A stretch of 64,000 nt of DNA, from positions 41,593,417-41,657,416 of the forward strand of contig CM037781.1 in assembly GCA_021229015.1 (NCBI GenBank), written 5' to 3'. This document shows positions 48,540 to 59,626 of the stretch, piece after piece. The notes beneath the pieces were generated by a model, which did no database searches, was not told the DNA's origin, and saw nothing but the letters and a program-made list of their open reading frames with translations. Positions within the stretch are counted from its first letter, which is position 1, and each line of letters opens with the position of its first letter. The position numbers and the translations under genes were made by a program. This DNA comes from Solen grandis. Its lineage: Eukaryota; Mollusca; Bivalvia; Adapedonta; Solenidae.

Positions 48540-51500
48540 AATGAACAGAGACTGAGTTTAGACGAAATAGCTAGACCCTAGCTATAGGACTCTGGGACTG
48601 TAGACAGACAGACAGTTTATTGTGGTCTCACTTTTGTACAGATACTCAGCAAAACAAAATGTCAGCGAAAAAAAAACATACATACTGTATGTATAAAACA
48701 ACGTTAAGCTTATTTTCTACTCAAGCCAATAATAAGACATTTTTATTAGAAAGCATCTTAATTTAAAAAAAGAGGACAGGTACTTAGGTACTTGCGGTTT
48801 CATCTCATGAACTAGGTGTTTAGTTTGAGAGTTATTAAGTATTTCAGAAAATACATGTATATGATATGTTACATGTTTCGGCTCATGTTCTCCTTAGGAA
48901 GACAGTTGAGATAATATGAAATGCAATGGTGACAAGTGAAGTTGATTGGGTTTACATTTATTGATTGATAGAAAAAAAAGTTTGGTAGAATATAATATTA
49001 CAGATGTATATAGAGAAGGGTGCCTTTGGCAGTATCTTCGCTTAAGTGACCCCTCACGCCCGCGTGTGCAACCCTGCTTCTTGGTCCGCCACTGAAATGC
49101 ATTACAAATCATGTATCCTTAACTGCAGGCGTGGATAAAGAAGGAAAGGTACCTTTAGTTCTCCACATCCTTGAACACACGAAAGTGCACGATTGTCTAA
49201 GTTTTGAACTTTTCAAGGTAAGATGTTTCTACAGTTAGCTATGTAACGTCACACCAAAAGTGTTTCAGTTTTTTGTAAATGATTGCTACATGAGACTATA
49301 ATTCTGGACCGGAAAGAGCCTGCACGGTTCCTGATACGGTTTTATTTGCTGAACAGTGTTACGCGTCTTTAAATGGTGAAATTTTGTAAATGAAAAACAA
49401 AAATTTATAGATACGAGTATGTCACTCGTCTTTTCTTGAAATTGTCTATGATAATGATTACGACAGATGTCATTATGTTTCCTGATATTTTATATTTAGT
49501 TACTTTTTAAGTTTTATCTGCGGAGTGTTATATTGCACTTACACAAAATAGGTATACACGTACATTCCGTTTTCGTACTTTCACTTTCTTGCTTACATTA
49601 ATAACATTTTACTATGGAACAGAGGTTGTAAAACAAACTGCACCACATTGTTATTTAAACATTTTGTATTACCATTTACCTACTAGAAATGTAGATCTTA
49701 TATTTAGTTCTATTGCAATCACGCTGGAATCATCTTGTCACTTGTTGTTTTGTTTTTTTCGAGTGGATATGGGTTACATCTAATCGAGTAGTGATATAAT
49801 TTAATATTTTCAAGATATTAAATTGTATAATTACTCGTTGAAATATAACCCATATCCACTCAAACAAACAAATATCTTCTATGCAGTAAGGTGAGGGTGT
49901 TATCAGATGTTTATCAAAATGACGTTATTTTTCGTTTTTTTCTTCTGTTTTTTTTTTTCCAAAGTAAAGAGTTTAGCCAATCCATGTCAGTACGTATACT
50001 GTCACTTGATAAGGTTCATTGCTGATTAGTTAATGATATTTTTTTTTTGAAGACATGACCATATGCATCATATTTCAATTATGTGTATTAAACGTTAATC
50101 TGGATTTAATCGGAATTTACTAAATTTCTGAGTCAAGGTTCACAAAGAGTTCAAGACAAAGGACGACACGATGGCCATTATATCGCCTGTAGAACCTATC
50201 GAACCCAGGTTTGAAGTGCGCGTCGAATTCAAATATTACAGGTATTGTTATATATTTCTGTTATAAATTACTGTTATATATATATCCCTGTTTATGAAGT
50301 TTGCATATATAACATTAAGTTTGACCATTTTGATCTGACATTTATTGTGCATAAAGAACAAATATCGCAGGTGCGTATAACTGTCCGTGAAATCTCATAA
50401 CCTTAGCTTTGAGCTCAAACTTAACATTTTATTCTCTTATTTCTTATAGCGGTTTCATTCTCTGGCTATAACCATGTTATCAAATACTTTTGCCTACTTG
50501 ATATTAAACTGCTGGCGACTTTTATGTTTAAACTCAAGTGCATATTGTAGTATAATCTTGCGACATACAGTCGTTTTGTGATTTATTTTATTTTGATGAT
50601 GAGTTTGCACGCTCTAGTCAATATACAGTTTCGATCATCCGTTTAATACTAGCATTTTAGTTGTGTATTCATCAGTACAAGCAATGCAGACGGTTAGTTT
50701 AAACTTACGGTGTCATATTTGACTGAAATAAATGTTAATGATTTATAATTTTAGGGATGTTTACCTAATTTAATTCAGCATCACCTCTATATAATTAATT
50801 TTGCTTGACCTGTACTGCTCCTATCCTAGAAATTCAGTTTGAGTGACATATATGCATGGGTAGACTACATCTTTACGTCTATTTAATATTCCTGTTGGTT
50901 TCGTGTTTCATGTGATCCTGGTGATCATATGACCACAAAGGAAGACACCGATACAGTAAGAAACTGGCATTTCTTTCACTTACAAATATCAAATGTCTAA
51001 GCCTTTACGTTCTGGATTTAACTATAGTCTTGAATTCATGACAAGAGTCAAATAAATGCCACAACCCTTAACATTAGAAAAACAATGCAGTACATATATG
51101 AAATGCAAGACCTGATGGGGAATCAAAACGTCTCTACACTAGGGTAAGTGTTCTAGGGTACATTGAATTAGTACAAATCGAAACGAGGATGAATTGTGAT
51201 GGCGTGGTCTTAATTTTCAGCACAAATATCTTGACCCAACAATGTCAGTCTGCATCACTAGAAAACTGTATTTACGCACCATCTAATTTTGATTCTTTAA
51301 TCATCCCTTGCCGAACTCTTCGTAATTTCTACAAATGTATATAAATAATTTCTACACAGGGTGAAGCCGGGTAACTACGCCGTTGTGCCAATGACAGATA
51401 CCAGGGGTCTAGAGCAGGATTATCTCATCCGGATCTACTCTCCAGTCGGCCTCTCCGATATAAGGTGGGAGCATATATGGTTTAATTTGTTAGCTATTTC

Positions 51501-51612
51501 GTCAATCAAAACAGGAAAAAAACTGATTTATCAATTTTCTCTTGGCGGAGCACTAGATTTCACCTTCCCAAGCATGATTTGCACTTGCCGCATATTAGAG
51601 TTATTCCCCTTG

Positions 51613-51650
<38 letters not shown>

Positions 51651-54600
51651 TGCAAAATGTGTGCGCTCAGATTTTTGTTTGTTTAAATGCTTTTATTCTT
51701 TAAGAAATATAAGTATGTTTGGATGGTAAACACTCCTAAAATAGCAATACTTTGAAAGGAAATAAAGTACCTGTCATATTGGTCATATAATAGCCTATTC
51801 TAATGTGTATGGAAATAATAATAAGATACATTTAAATCAAACGAAATATTGAGACACGATTTTAATGTTTATTTCTTTATTAAATGTGAACATTGTATTT
51901 TAAAAGATCTATTCAACTGAGTAAGCAATGAAAGACTAAGTGTGCCAGTAAGTTGTTTTCAAAGATATCCGATCCTGTTTAGGAGTACTAGGGAAGGGAA
52001 ATATATATATAGTATGATACGGGAGTTGTTTACTCCATCTTATATATATGCGAGTAATTTTCTTTTGAGTAGTAAACAAAATTATATTGAACAACTTAAT
52101 CATGATCATACACTGGGTAATGTCATTTAATATCTTCGTCAACAGAGATATGGGTCCAGAGTACATCATGATGAGATGGGAAAAGAATTTCGAGGACCGT
52201 GAAAATTGTAAGATTATTACAATGTGTAAATATAACGAAGTTACCTTGTGAATTAAATGTACTCTCGAATATGTTTAATTATACATGTTGATATACGAAA
52301 TGCATGGCTGTTTATATTCAATGAACAGCTTATTCAGTATGTATGTTTGGAAAGGATATGAAGATACAGCCCGTTATATAACATCTATTTAAGGCATTGC
52401 CATCCAAATGGGGAAACATTTTACAGTGAAATTTGTTTTATTGAATTTATATCATTTTAAGCACAAAGGCGGTCAGTTTACATACATAACCCGTGCGTTT
52501 TCACTTGGAATCACTTAAAGATCACGACGTATCGCGCAATATATTTTACCCAATCTAGTGCCACTATCAATAACGTTTCTTGGCGCTATGTGCGTAATAC
52601 TTAGATAGAGTCTTTGTCAGAAAGATCTATATATTTTGCACGTGGTAAAGTAGAAAATAGAAAGGTGTTTTACTTAAATAAATCGCTGATGAATTCGAAT
52701 TTAATTTCCTGAGCTTCTGATTGGCCACAAATTTAGGGTTTATGCTTTTAAAGTTTTTCATCGTACCCGTTTCACTGATAAAAAAGGATGCTATATTTCA
52801 TTAACATATATTACTAACTAGTAAGGTAACTAATTACATCGACTTATTAAATGTTTAAATAGATTCCTCCCTTGTTTAAGATATAAGTGTGTTGTTGGTG
52901 AGCAAAGATTTTTCATGACCTTCTCAAGCGCAAATTATTGGTCCAACACAGAAACCGTCGAGAGAGATTAGTATAAGTTGTAAACTTGTTTCCAAATCGA
53001 CGTAAAATAAATATGTTTAAAGTTTAAGTTTGTTTATTTAAGAAAATAAGTCTTTACCGTGCTTTACACATGATTATTAACAAAAGCAGTTACAGCTGGA
53101 TAGCATAGTGTAACGCACTCGCTTCTCACCAATGCGTCCCAGGTTCGATTCCTGGTCACGTACGTGAGAGGGTACAGTGGTCGCCCATCCAGACACGTGG
53201 GTTTTCTCCGGGTTCTCCGGTTTCCTCGCACATAAGACCACATACGCCGCCATTAGAGCCATCGAGAGTGATTAATATAAGTTATGAGAATTTGTTTCGT
53301 AATCGATGTAAAATAAATAAAGTTTAAACCTATAATCTGAAACAGCTCAAACACAGTGTGTGTGCAATGAATGGAGATGTGACGTCAACTCCGGGGGAAC
53401 CATTTCTTCCGACTCCTTCCACACAAACCCCCAGGTGGTCTGCAAGGTACCGAAAGGCAAGCCCCAGTTGGTCAACTTCTTCATCATGAAGAACCACAAG
53501 AACACGGAGGATTTCTCAATAGGAATCAAACTTGTAAATGTGAGTCAGGTGTAGACATAACATCCATGTAATCAGTATAGTTTGTTTTTCATTCTTTTTC
53601 CTCGGTTTGTATGTCTGTCTGTTCGTCCGGTCATATGGTATATGGGAGGGAAACAGATACTCCGGAATCCCGGTTTGCCTACTAGCATCCTTTCTTCTTT
53701 CTTTTACTGTAATGGAAACCAATCATTTTCTGATTATTATGGCCAAATTTTAGACCTTACGGTGGCTCCTGTTTTTGGCTTTTGACTGAAGGGACAGCAT
53801 CGGAAGAGACAGTAGTTGGATAAAAGGGAGTCCAGGTGCGATACCCTAGCTTATTTTGCAAGTAGTCCCCTTGCTTCTTTTGCGTGCCCGGTGTATAGCA
53901 CCGATACACGGGAGACGATTCCTGGATAGAACCAGTACTGAATACTCCGAGTTCCCATAACAACCACGTGTTGCCGAGTGCCAGGCAAGGGTGCACCTGG
54001 TGCCAATTTTATACATCTTTGGTTTGGCGCGGCCACCGGAGGAAGTGCCACGGCTGGAATTCGAACCCCAGACCTCCCGAACGCAATGCGGAGACTCTTC
54101 CACTGAGCTATTGCGCCGGTATTTCAATACAGGTTTGGGTTAGAACCGGAATATTTATATAGTTTCAAATCTTACTTTCATACTAAGGCATATACAGGAA
54201 ACGTGTACCTCATTATTAAAACACTCTGCATACCAGTCGATGTATAAATCATACTTGGGTTGATCCAGGACTGGTTGGCACATGTCATGATAATATGACT
54301 GGGTGTGGTATCATGCCATATGTCTATGGCGTGATACTGCAGTGTGACAGCACTACATCTGTCTCGAGTAGACATTGTCTTAAAATGACTGAAATACTGT
54401 CAGTGGGACATTAAACCCAACAAACAAACAAGCCATACATGTTTGGTATGAGTCACACATGGAATACCTCCCCCTAAAGCATGCAGTTGGCCAATAAATG
54501 AAGGTTATTGAGAAAATAAAAATGTTGACTGACCGTTCAGAATTTTGGTATATTGAGCAACTTCGAGACAATAGTACTTGACAGAGCAACGGATTGAAGG

Positions 54601-57271
54601 ATTTGCACGGGGGCCTTTGGCACATAAGTTGCTCAGTGACCTTGGTACCCGAACCCTATGTGAACTACAGGATACTGATTGGTAAAATAAGTATCTAGTG
54701 ATAGTCTTAGAAATGACAGCCATTTTAAAGAAGAAAAACAAGATTTATTATTAATAAAAATGCAATACAGCATTATGATTCCTTTGAAACTAAATATTGG
54801 ATAACAAACTGTAACATGTATTAAACAAGTCTGATGTTTGTTTGCTTCTTGTCCAACCGACAACAGTATTTTAGTAATGTATGGACTTTTGTCTACATGA
54901 GACAAATATAGTGCTGCCTTACCGCGATACCAAGCTGTAAACAAATATAGTGCTGCCTTACCGCGATAACAAGCTGTAAACAAATATAGTGCTGCCTTAC
55001 CGCGATAACAAGCTGTAAACAAATATAGTGCTGCCTTACCGCGATAACAAGCTGTAAACAAATATAGTGCTGCCTTACCGCGCTACCATGATTTAAACAA
55101 ATATAGTGCTGCCTTGCCGTGATAACAAGCTGTAAACAAATATAGTGCTGCCTTACCGCGATAACAAGCTGTAAACAGATATAGTGCTGCCTTAACGCGA
55201 TAACAAGTTGTAAACAAATATAGTGCTGCCTTACCGCGATAACAAGCTGTAAACAAATATAGTGCTACCAAACTGTAGACAAATATAGTGCTGCCTTACC
55301 GCGATAACAAGCTGTAAACAAATATAGTGCTGCCTTACCGCGATAACAAGCTGTAAACAGATATAGTGCTGCCTTAACGCGATAACAAGCTGTAAACAAA
55401 TATAGTGCTACCAAACTGTAGACAAATATAGTGCTGCCTTACCGCGATAACAAGCTGTAAACAAATATAGTGCTGCCTTACCGCGACTCGATGCTGTAAA
55501 CAAATACAGCGCTGCGTCACTGCGATACCATGCTGTGGACAAATGGCATGATATCACATCCTGACATTGTACCAAACCAGCCCTGTAATTATGCTGAAAG
55601 TCAAACAATGGAGATATACCAGCCGGGAATCGAACCAACGACCTCCCGTTTACGGGATGAACGCTCTACAACTCGGCACACTGAGTAATGCAGTAACAGC
55701 CACGCACATAAGTTTGTTATCATTTCCCCACAGCTCCAGTCTGATGTGGGACTCCCCTTAAGCCAAGACTATCTGGTAGAAAACTACGACGATGGACCTA
55801 AGAATGAAGACGAGGAAGCTTATGATTACGTGATAGGTAAATATGCAGATCGAAGTGTGACGTTTTATTCCCTTTTTTATTTTCTCTGGTTTTATTCCCT
55901 CATTCCATCCTCCATCAAAAGAATGAAGAACAGTAACCACTTTTTCATATTCAATTAATTATCAACACTTTAATTAATTAATTAATTATAACTTCATTTG
56001 ATGTCATAAATGGGTTAAATTAATAAATAGAAAGATATCTGATTATCCAGTTATCTCCCCACACACAAATACAAATAATTAAGTCAAGTATAAGTGATAA
56101 GTATTAGATTTAAATCAAATACAGCTATGCGACATATGCAGGGGACACCATGACTGAGTGGTTTCAGTCGCTGACTTACCACCAATCAGTTCCTCACCTC
56201 TGTGGGATTGAGTCCCACTTAATCGTTTTTAGATAGTTTGGCCTTACTTCCCTTTCAAATAATTAAATGTTGCTACATGATTAAAATGAAATACTAATTT
56301 CCATATTCAGTGTAGCAGTACCACGTGACCGTGACGTTACTTAATGCTACACTGATATTGTAGCTAAATATAACAACACCTGTATACTAGCGCTGTGTTC
56401 TATATAATCTTCTAGGGGACAATGCCTCAGCCAGCTACACGTTGTCACCAGGCAAGTACGTGGCTGTTCTTTACATGGCCGACATATCTCAACATGCAAC
56501 CTTCGTCATGGGTGTGCAATCTGACTCCATTATCAAGTTGCAGTAAGTATGTAAACTGTAATATTGACATATGTTTACGGTAAATATCTACAGAGGTCAC
56601 TTGCTTATGGGTGATGACGAGGCACTGCATAATTACTGCTAATTTTTTCTTGAGGTGCAAAATTGTACTCATGGACTTTAAAATGCCTCATATATAAAAC
56701 TTCGGTATTTCACAGATAGCGTTTTTTGAGGCCCTTGAGTATATTGTCAAATTTTTTTAATCATTTCATTTATGTATCTGAAAAACGTTTGTGTTAATTT
56801 TGACTTGTCCCGTAAACGTGTTGTTAAAATAACCTCTGTGTAACTGGAAGTTCGATCCCCGGCCGCGACATACATCGTATAAAATGGTACTGATATGTCT
56901 GGCGCTCAGAATATACTGGTAGTTATTTCAAGAATACCATAGTGAAACAGGACTCAGACAACTTGTTTTATATACTCTGTTGTAAACTGTGCAATCTGAT
57001 TCCATGGTGTCAAAAATACAAACGGTATCTAAGTCCGATTTTCATACACATACTCAAACTATGCCCATTACATTTGATAGAGATTTGAGTATGATACTCA
57101 GATTTGAGGATGAGATCGTACTTAAGTATTTTCGAGAACACAGGGTCTGTTGTGTCTTGTAGATGTCTTTGGTAGATGTGTATCTCATTGACAGCGACTG
57201 GAATATGACATGCTTCTTTTCAAGAACACGAAACCAGATTATATATATGTACATTGTGTATATATATATAT

Positions 57272-57319
<48 letters not shown>

Positions 57320-57556
57320 AGTGCCCAGCACTTTCGAAATAAAAGCACTTCGATACACAACTACTGTTTATGCCAATAATACTATTTTTCAGAAAGAAAT
57401 TTTACATTTAGATTCACAAACACCTGGATACACCTTTTCTTTTTCAGCTGATTATATCTATAATAAGATAATGTCATGTCATTGTGTCATTGGGGGATTT
57501 GATACACGTATACAGTTAGTTTTTCTATCTTTTACAGACCGTACAACTTTGTATAG
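41937..57556 (+). CDS. Calpain-type cysteine protease with lipidated N-terminus and two C2-like domains
   Basis: Coding exons: 41937-42317, 43043-43174, 43409-43467, 43801-43935, 45043-45286, 45905-46059, 46385-46548, 47873-47980, 49129-49217, 50138-50241, 51360-51464, 52146-52207, 53346-53539, 55734-55836, 56416-56542, 57538-57556 (TAG stop). All phases join to 726 residues. The ATG has A at -3 and G at +4. The frame is open back to the acceptor at 41917, so an upstream start cannot be fully excluded. Domains: residues 1-127 polar N-terminus; about 128-430 papain-like CysPc core with Cys153 (GNCW), His330 (DHEY) and Asn355 (RNPAG); about 431-585 and 586-726 two C2-like (calpain III) domains. 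No penta-EF-hand domain, so it is an atypical calpain. The Trp that normally follows Asn-Pro is Ala. The donor after exon 5 (GTTTTC) is weak, and exon 16 is only six codons. Confidence 0.9.
42318..43042 (+). other. Calpain intron 1: simple sequence only
   Basis: T/G-rich simple repeats (TTGTTGTTTTT) at about 42560-42625. No other feature seen. Confidence 0.6.
43478..43507 (+). repeat. (TC)n microsatellite
   Basis: About 14 pure TC units, starting 10 bp after the exon 3 donor of the calpain gene. A similar longer run is at 48494-48535. Confidence 0.95.
44240..44310 (+). repeat. Terminal fragment of a CAGTCAAGCC-type DNA element
   Basis: TACAGTCAAGCCTGTATTAA + GCGGTCAGTC and, 30 bp on, an inverted GACCGCTTAACAGAGGGCCC form a short terminal-type sequence of a TA-flanked element. 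No matching second terminus was seen, so it is a solo end next to the SINE at 44345. Confidence 0.45.
44345..44580 (+). repeat. SINE with (AAGTC)-type tail, copy on plus strand
   Basis: The unit runs CGAATGGGTCTTCGAATCCC (B-box-like) through CATTCGGATTTTCATGTGAG, GAAGCCTTCCAGCTGGCTTG and AGCTGGACGTCGCTATAGAC to GAAGCGACGGTAAACCAAAT and a short tail GTCAAGTCAAATC. A near-complete inverse copy is at 47996-48240. Intronic in the calpain gene. Confidence 0.78.
45868..45903 (+). repeat. (TTTA)n microsatellite forming the splice acceptor tract
   Basis: Nine or so ATTT units end directly in ATTAAG, the acceptor of calpain exon 6 (45905). The microsatellite serves as the pyrimidine/T-rich tract of the exon that carries the catalytic His and Asn. 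Confidence 0.85.
46560..47872 (+). other. Calpain intron 7: no further feature
   Basis: AT-rich, with no SINE or element that I recognise. It ends with a TATTTCAG acceptor at 47865-47872. Confidence 0.5.
47996..48240 (-). repeat. SINE with long (AAGTC)n tail, minus strand
   Basis: On the plus strand a run of TGACT pentamers (about ten, 47996-48045) is followed by the reverse complement of the 44345 SINE: TTACCGTCGCTTCGACAGTA, CATCCAGCTAATTACAGGTG and GGGATTCGAACCCACAG (inverted B box). The pentamer run is therefore the 3' tail of the SINE. Confidence 0.82.
48494..48535 (+). repeat. (TC)n microsatellite
   Basis: About 21 CT units in calpain intron 8. Confidence 0.95.
51618..51647 (+). repeat. 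(AT)n microsatellite
   Basis: About 15 AT units in the intron after calpain exon 11. Confidence 0.95.
52885..53030 (+). repeat. Truncated SINE, tail half
   Basis: GTGAGCAAAGATTTTTCATG begins the visible part. It shares the tail CGAGAGAGATTAGTATAAGT, CTTGTTTCCAAATCGACGTA and AAATAAATATG with the full copy 100 bp downstream. Confidence 0.6.
53090..53335 (+). repeat. tRNA-derived SINE with conserved central domain
   Basis: The head carries GCTGGATAGCATAGTGTAAC (A box region) and CCCAGGTTCGATTCCTGG (B box). The centre reads CACGTGGGTTTTCTCCGGGT + TCTCCGGTTTCCTCGCAC, a motif widely shared by SINEs of marine invertebrates as far as I recall. The tail is ATCGATGTAAAATAAATAAA. It ends just before the acceptor of calpain exon 13 (53346). 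Confidence 0.78.
53815..54121 (-). repeat. tRNA-derived SINE, minus strand
   Basis: On the minus strand the head reads GGCGCAATAGCTCAGTGGAA, then GAGTC, with TGGGGTTCGAATTCCAGCC as B box. This is close to a tRNA, but no 3' strand pairs with the acceptor stem. It lies in calpain intron 13. Confidence 0.68.
54235..54433 (+). repeat. SINE of the 14330 family, head lost
   Basis: It shares TCCAGGACTGG, ATGATAATATGACTGGGTGT, GGTATCATGCCATATGTCTA, TGAAATACTGTCAGTGGGAC and the tail ATTAAACCCAACAAACAAAC with the copy at 14330-14632. Confidence 0.75.
54901..55520 (-). repeat. 39-bp minisatellite, about 16 units, open in one frame
   Basis: Plus-strand unit ACCGCGATAACAAGCTGTAA + ACAAATATAGTGCTGCCTT. 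Because 39 is a multiple of three, the minus strand reads as a repeated 13-residue string (LFTACYRGKAALY). Two shortened units (AGTGCTACCAAACTGTAGAC, near 55261 and 55404) recur about 143 bp apart, a higher-order period. The array lies in calpain intron 13, and I see no sign that it is translated. Confidence 0.92.
55490..55690 (-). repeat. tRNA-derived SINE, minus strand, adjoining the minisatellite
   Basis: On the minus strand the head reads GCCGAGTTGTAGAGCGTTCA and GTTGGTTCGATTCCCGGC, followed by the body ...CAATGTCAGGATGTGATATC and ATGCCATTTG of the 14330 family. Its tail runs into the 39-bp array, so the array may have grown from the SINE end. Confidence 0.7.
56143..56290 (+). repeat. tRNA-derived SINE (tRNA-like head)
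   Basis: GACACCATGACTGAGTGGTT (A box) and GTGGGATTGAGTCCCAC (B box), spaced as in a tRNA with a long variable arm. No acceptor-stem partner. A second SINE-like stretch with GAAGTTCGATCCCCGGC lies at about 56835-56960. Confidence 0.5.
57257..57314 (+). repeat. AT repeats and a T run of about 35
   Basis: TATATATATATTATATATTA followed by a T run. It precedes the last calpain exon by 220 bp. Confidence 0.85.
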
Positions 57557-58735
57557 AAGAAGCCAAAACTCATTTGTTAGCAGCACCCTGAGACTACAAC
57601 AAGAGGATCCAGGTCATGTTTGCTTGTATATGAAGTTGTGACAAAAAGGATTTTGTTTTTCACATGAAATTTCCTAGAATTTGTAACTTTTTTTCTTGAA
57701 CCAATTTGAAATTTACTGACATTGCTGATGCTGACCTTTATATGTAATTGATAGCGGGTTTTTGTACTTGTCTGAAACTTTCAAGAATTATGGCCCTTTG
57801 TTACTTTTCCATGTAAACAGAACTGTGTAAACACAACTGCTGTTATACTGTTAGAGACATATTGGTTCAAACTGACCCACACTAATTACTATAACATAGT
57901 TGTGCATTAAATTGGATTTTGTACTCACACATTTGTTTCTGCAGTTATGGCCCTTGATCACTTTTTTTCTATACAGGATTCTGTGGGCAGAATTATGTGA
58001 ACGCAAGTCCTCTTTTCCACAGGGATTTGTTTCAAATTTAACCAATATACTTGCCTTTATATGTAGTTGAGGACGAAAATAGGATTTTATGCATAAATAT
58101 TTCTTTCAGGAATTAAGGCCCTTTGTCACTTTTAAATATCAAAAAGTTTAGGTGGGAAATCCCCTAGCATAAGTCAGCCTGTGATTAATCAGCAATACCC
58201 AATATATATGTTGGTTATGCCTCCTGTGAGGTTATTGCCATATACATGGAAACACCTTCTGGTATATATTGCAAAGCTCTGCTTCGTTCCTGTTCTCCTT
58301 TAGTGTACCTACAGATTACAAAACCATAAGATTTACATGGAAACACCTTATTTTATTAACATCAAGTAATTCACTTATTTTCATCTTTAATTCTTAACAT
58401 TTTGTCAGTACTGTTCTACATGTTTTGAAAGTCTTTCATTCTGATATTGCTTAAATATTATTAATTTTGTTGAAGTTTTATATAACATGTATTTTCCCCT
58501 CTTTTATTTAAGCATATTTTTGCTCAAAACTGTATTCTTATTATTTGAAGAATGTATTTACCTACTGTGATCAAATTTAGCAATGTTGTTATTATATTTG
58601 TGTACTAAAAGATAGTGTGCATATTGGAGATATGATTTTTGTTTTTTTATTAAGAAAATTGTTCATATTATCATTTATATGTTTTCATATGTTCATGTTT
58701 GGTGTTTTTGCTCATTTTAAAAACAATAAAGTGAT
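57557..58735 (+). other. Calpain 3' UTR (probable)
   Basis: The sequence follows the TAG stop, contains fragments of a dispersed repeat (GCAGTTATGGCCCTTGATCA at about 57943), and ends at an AATAAA (58725-58730). No other coding signal. Confidence 0.65.
58725..58730 (+). promoter_or_regulatory. Candidate poly(A) signal of the calpain gene
   Basis: AATAAA followed by GTGATATAC and a T/G-rich stretch (TGTGATTTTC), a plausible downstream element. Confidence 0.6.
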
Positions 58736-59620
58736 ATACTTAAACTGTGATTTTCTTTTTATATAGTAAATAATATGTGTTTTTCTGAATCACATGTCTT
58801 TAAATATAAGACAGAAGAAATATTGTAAAGTAACGCATGTTATTATCTTGAAAAAGCACACAGGGAAGTGGCTTATCTTTTTATTTCCAAAAGAGTCAAT
58901 TATGAGTCTGAGCAGGGTGTCTCTATAAACATCAAGTACAGTATTAAGAGACCCTCGTCTGAGGAGAGATCATCACAGCAATGTGCCCATTTCAGGGACG
59001 ACGTGAACGTTTTTAAATACAGGAAAAATGTTCAGGAGGGGGGGGGGGGGGGTATGCCCAGATTTAGAATCCTGGCAATTATCAGTGCATTTCATTTTCC
59101 CAGTTATGCCTTGTATAAGTAACATCCCACTTTAGAACAAAATTGTTTTGTTCAATTGCTGGGGTTTAACATCCCACCAACAGCATTTCCATCACAAAGA
59201 GACTTTTTGTCTTCACAAGTCGAAATATAGAGCATCTGGTATGTAATATTACGCTGTATACATGTGGTATGATATCACACCCAGTCACAAAAAACTGATA
59301 TGTTTGTATAATGCAATGAAATAGGTAATCTTTCTTGTTCTTTCATCTTTGCATCCATAGCTGACAGTAAATACTTAAAGCTTAACATCTTTAATATGTC
59401 TTATCTTTCAAAAATAAATGTAATTCAATTAAGAAAAATAACTCTTGTTGCATTTTTTTGGTCAATAGAGAAATTGATAATTTATGTACCTCATTGATAC
59501 ATGCATGATGAATAATGAAATTATCATCCTAAAATTACAAATTTTATTGTGAAAATGCATCTTCATGATAGTGGATATAAAACCAGAAAACAAATCTTAA
59601 ATGATTGTGCAAGAATCATC
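58736..59620. other. Convergent intergenic space between calpain and SNF8
   Basis: About 0.9 kb. It holds a G run at 59039-59052 and, at 59150-59290 on the minus strand, the tail half of a 14330-type SINE (GGGGTTTAACATCCCACCAA, GGTATGATATCACACCCAGT). A short open frame at 58868-59122 resembles nothing I recognise. Confidence 0.55.
59150..59290 (-). repeat. SINE tail half, minus strand
   Basis: On the minus strand: ACTGGGTGTGATATCATACC ... GCTGTTGGTGGGATGTTAAACCC, as in the 14330 family. Confidence 0.65.
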
Positions 59621-59626
59621 TTTATT
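59621..59626 (-). promoter_or_regulatory. Candidate poly(A) signal of SNF8
   Basis: TTTATT on the plus strand (AATAAA on the minus strand) about 0.84 kb after the SNF8 stop codon. Usage is inferred. Confidence 0.5.

Larger units (their letters stand above)
47873..52207 (+). other. First C2-like (calpain III) domain
   Basis: Exons 8-12. It opens with HTGVFGRWEGETAAGNDWEM and NNPRHHFHV (the G.W..G.TAGG...NP motif), continues with LVLHILEHTK, and contains KPGNYAVVPMTD and YLIRIYSP, the PG.Y.vvP and fllrv.s blocks of the domain. Such domains usually bind calcium or phospholipid and support the protease core. Confidence 0.82.
53346..57556 (+). other. Second C2-like domain and C-terminus
   Basis: Exons 13-16. 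It repeats the pattern of the first: NEWRCDVNSGGTISS...FHTNPQ, then VNFFIMKNHKNTEDFSIGIK, an acidic insert (ENYDDGPKNEDEEAYDY), then TLSPGKYVAVLYMAD and FVMGVQSDSIIKLQ. Exon 16 adds PYNFV. If the GTAAGT donor at 56543 were not used, a stop would follow directly (LQ-TAA), with little effect on the protein. Confidence 0.75.

Noticed and set aside
54040..54121. tRNA-Ala-like gene on the minus strand
   Set aside because: The A and B boxes are good, but the 5' acceptor strand has no complementary 3' strand and a SINE body follows.
54633..55638. Repeat protein of YRGKAALYLFTAC units
   Set aside because: This is the 39-bp minisatellite read in a stop-free frame, within an intron of calpain and on its opposite strand.
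57210..57641. 143-codon frame over the T run
   Set aside because: It starts in simple sequence and reads the last calpain exon in the wrong phase; no domain seen.
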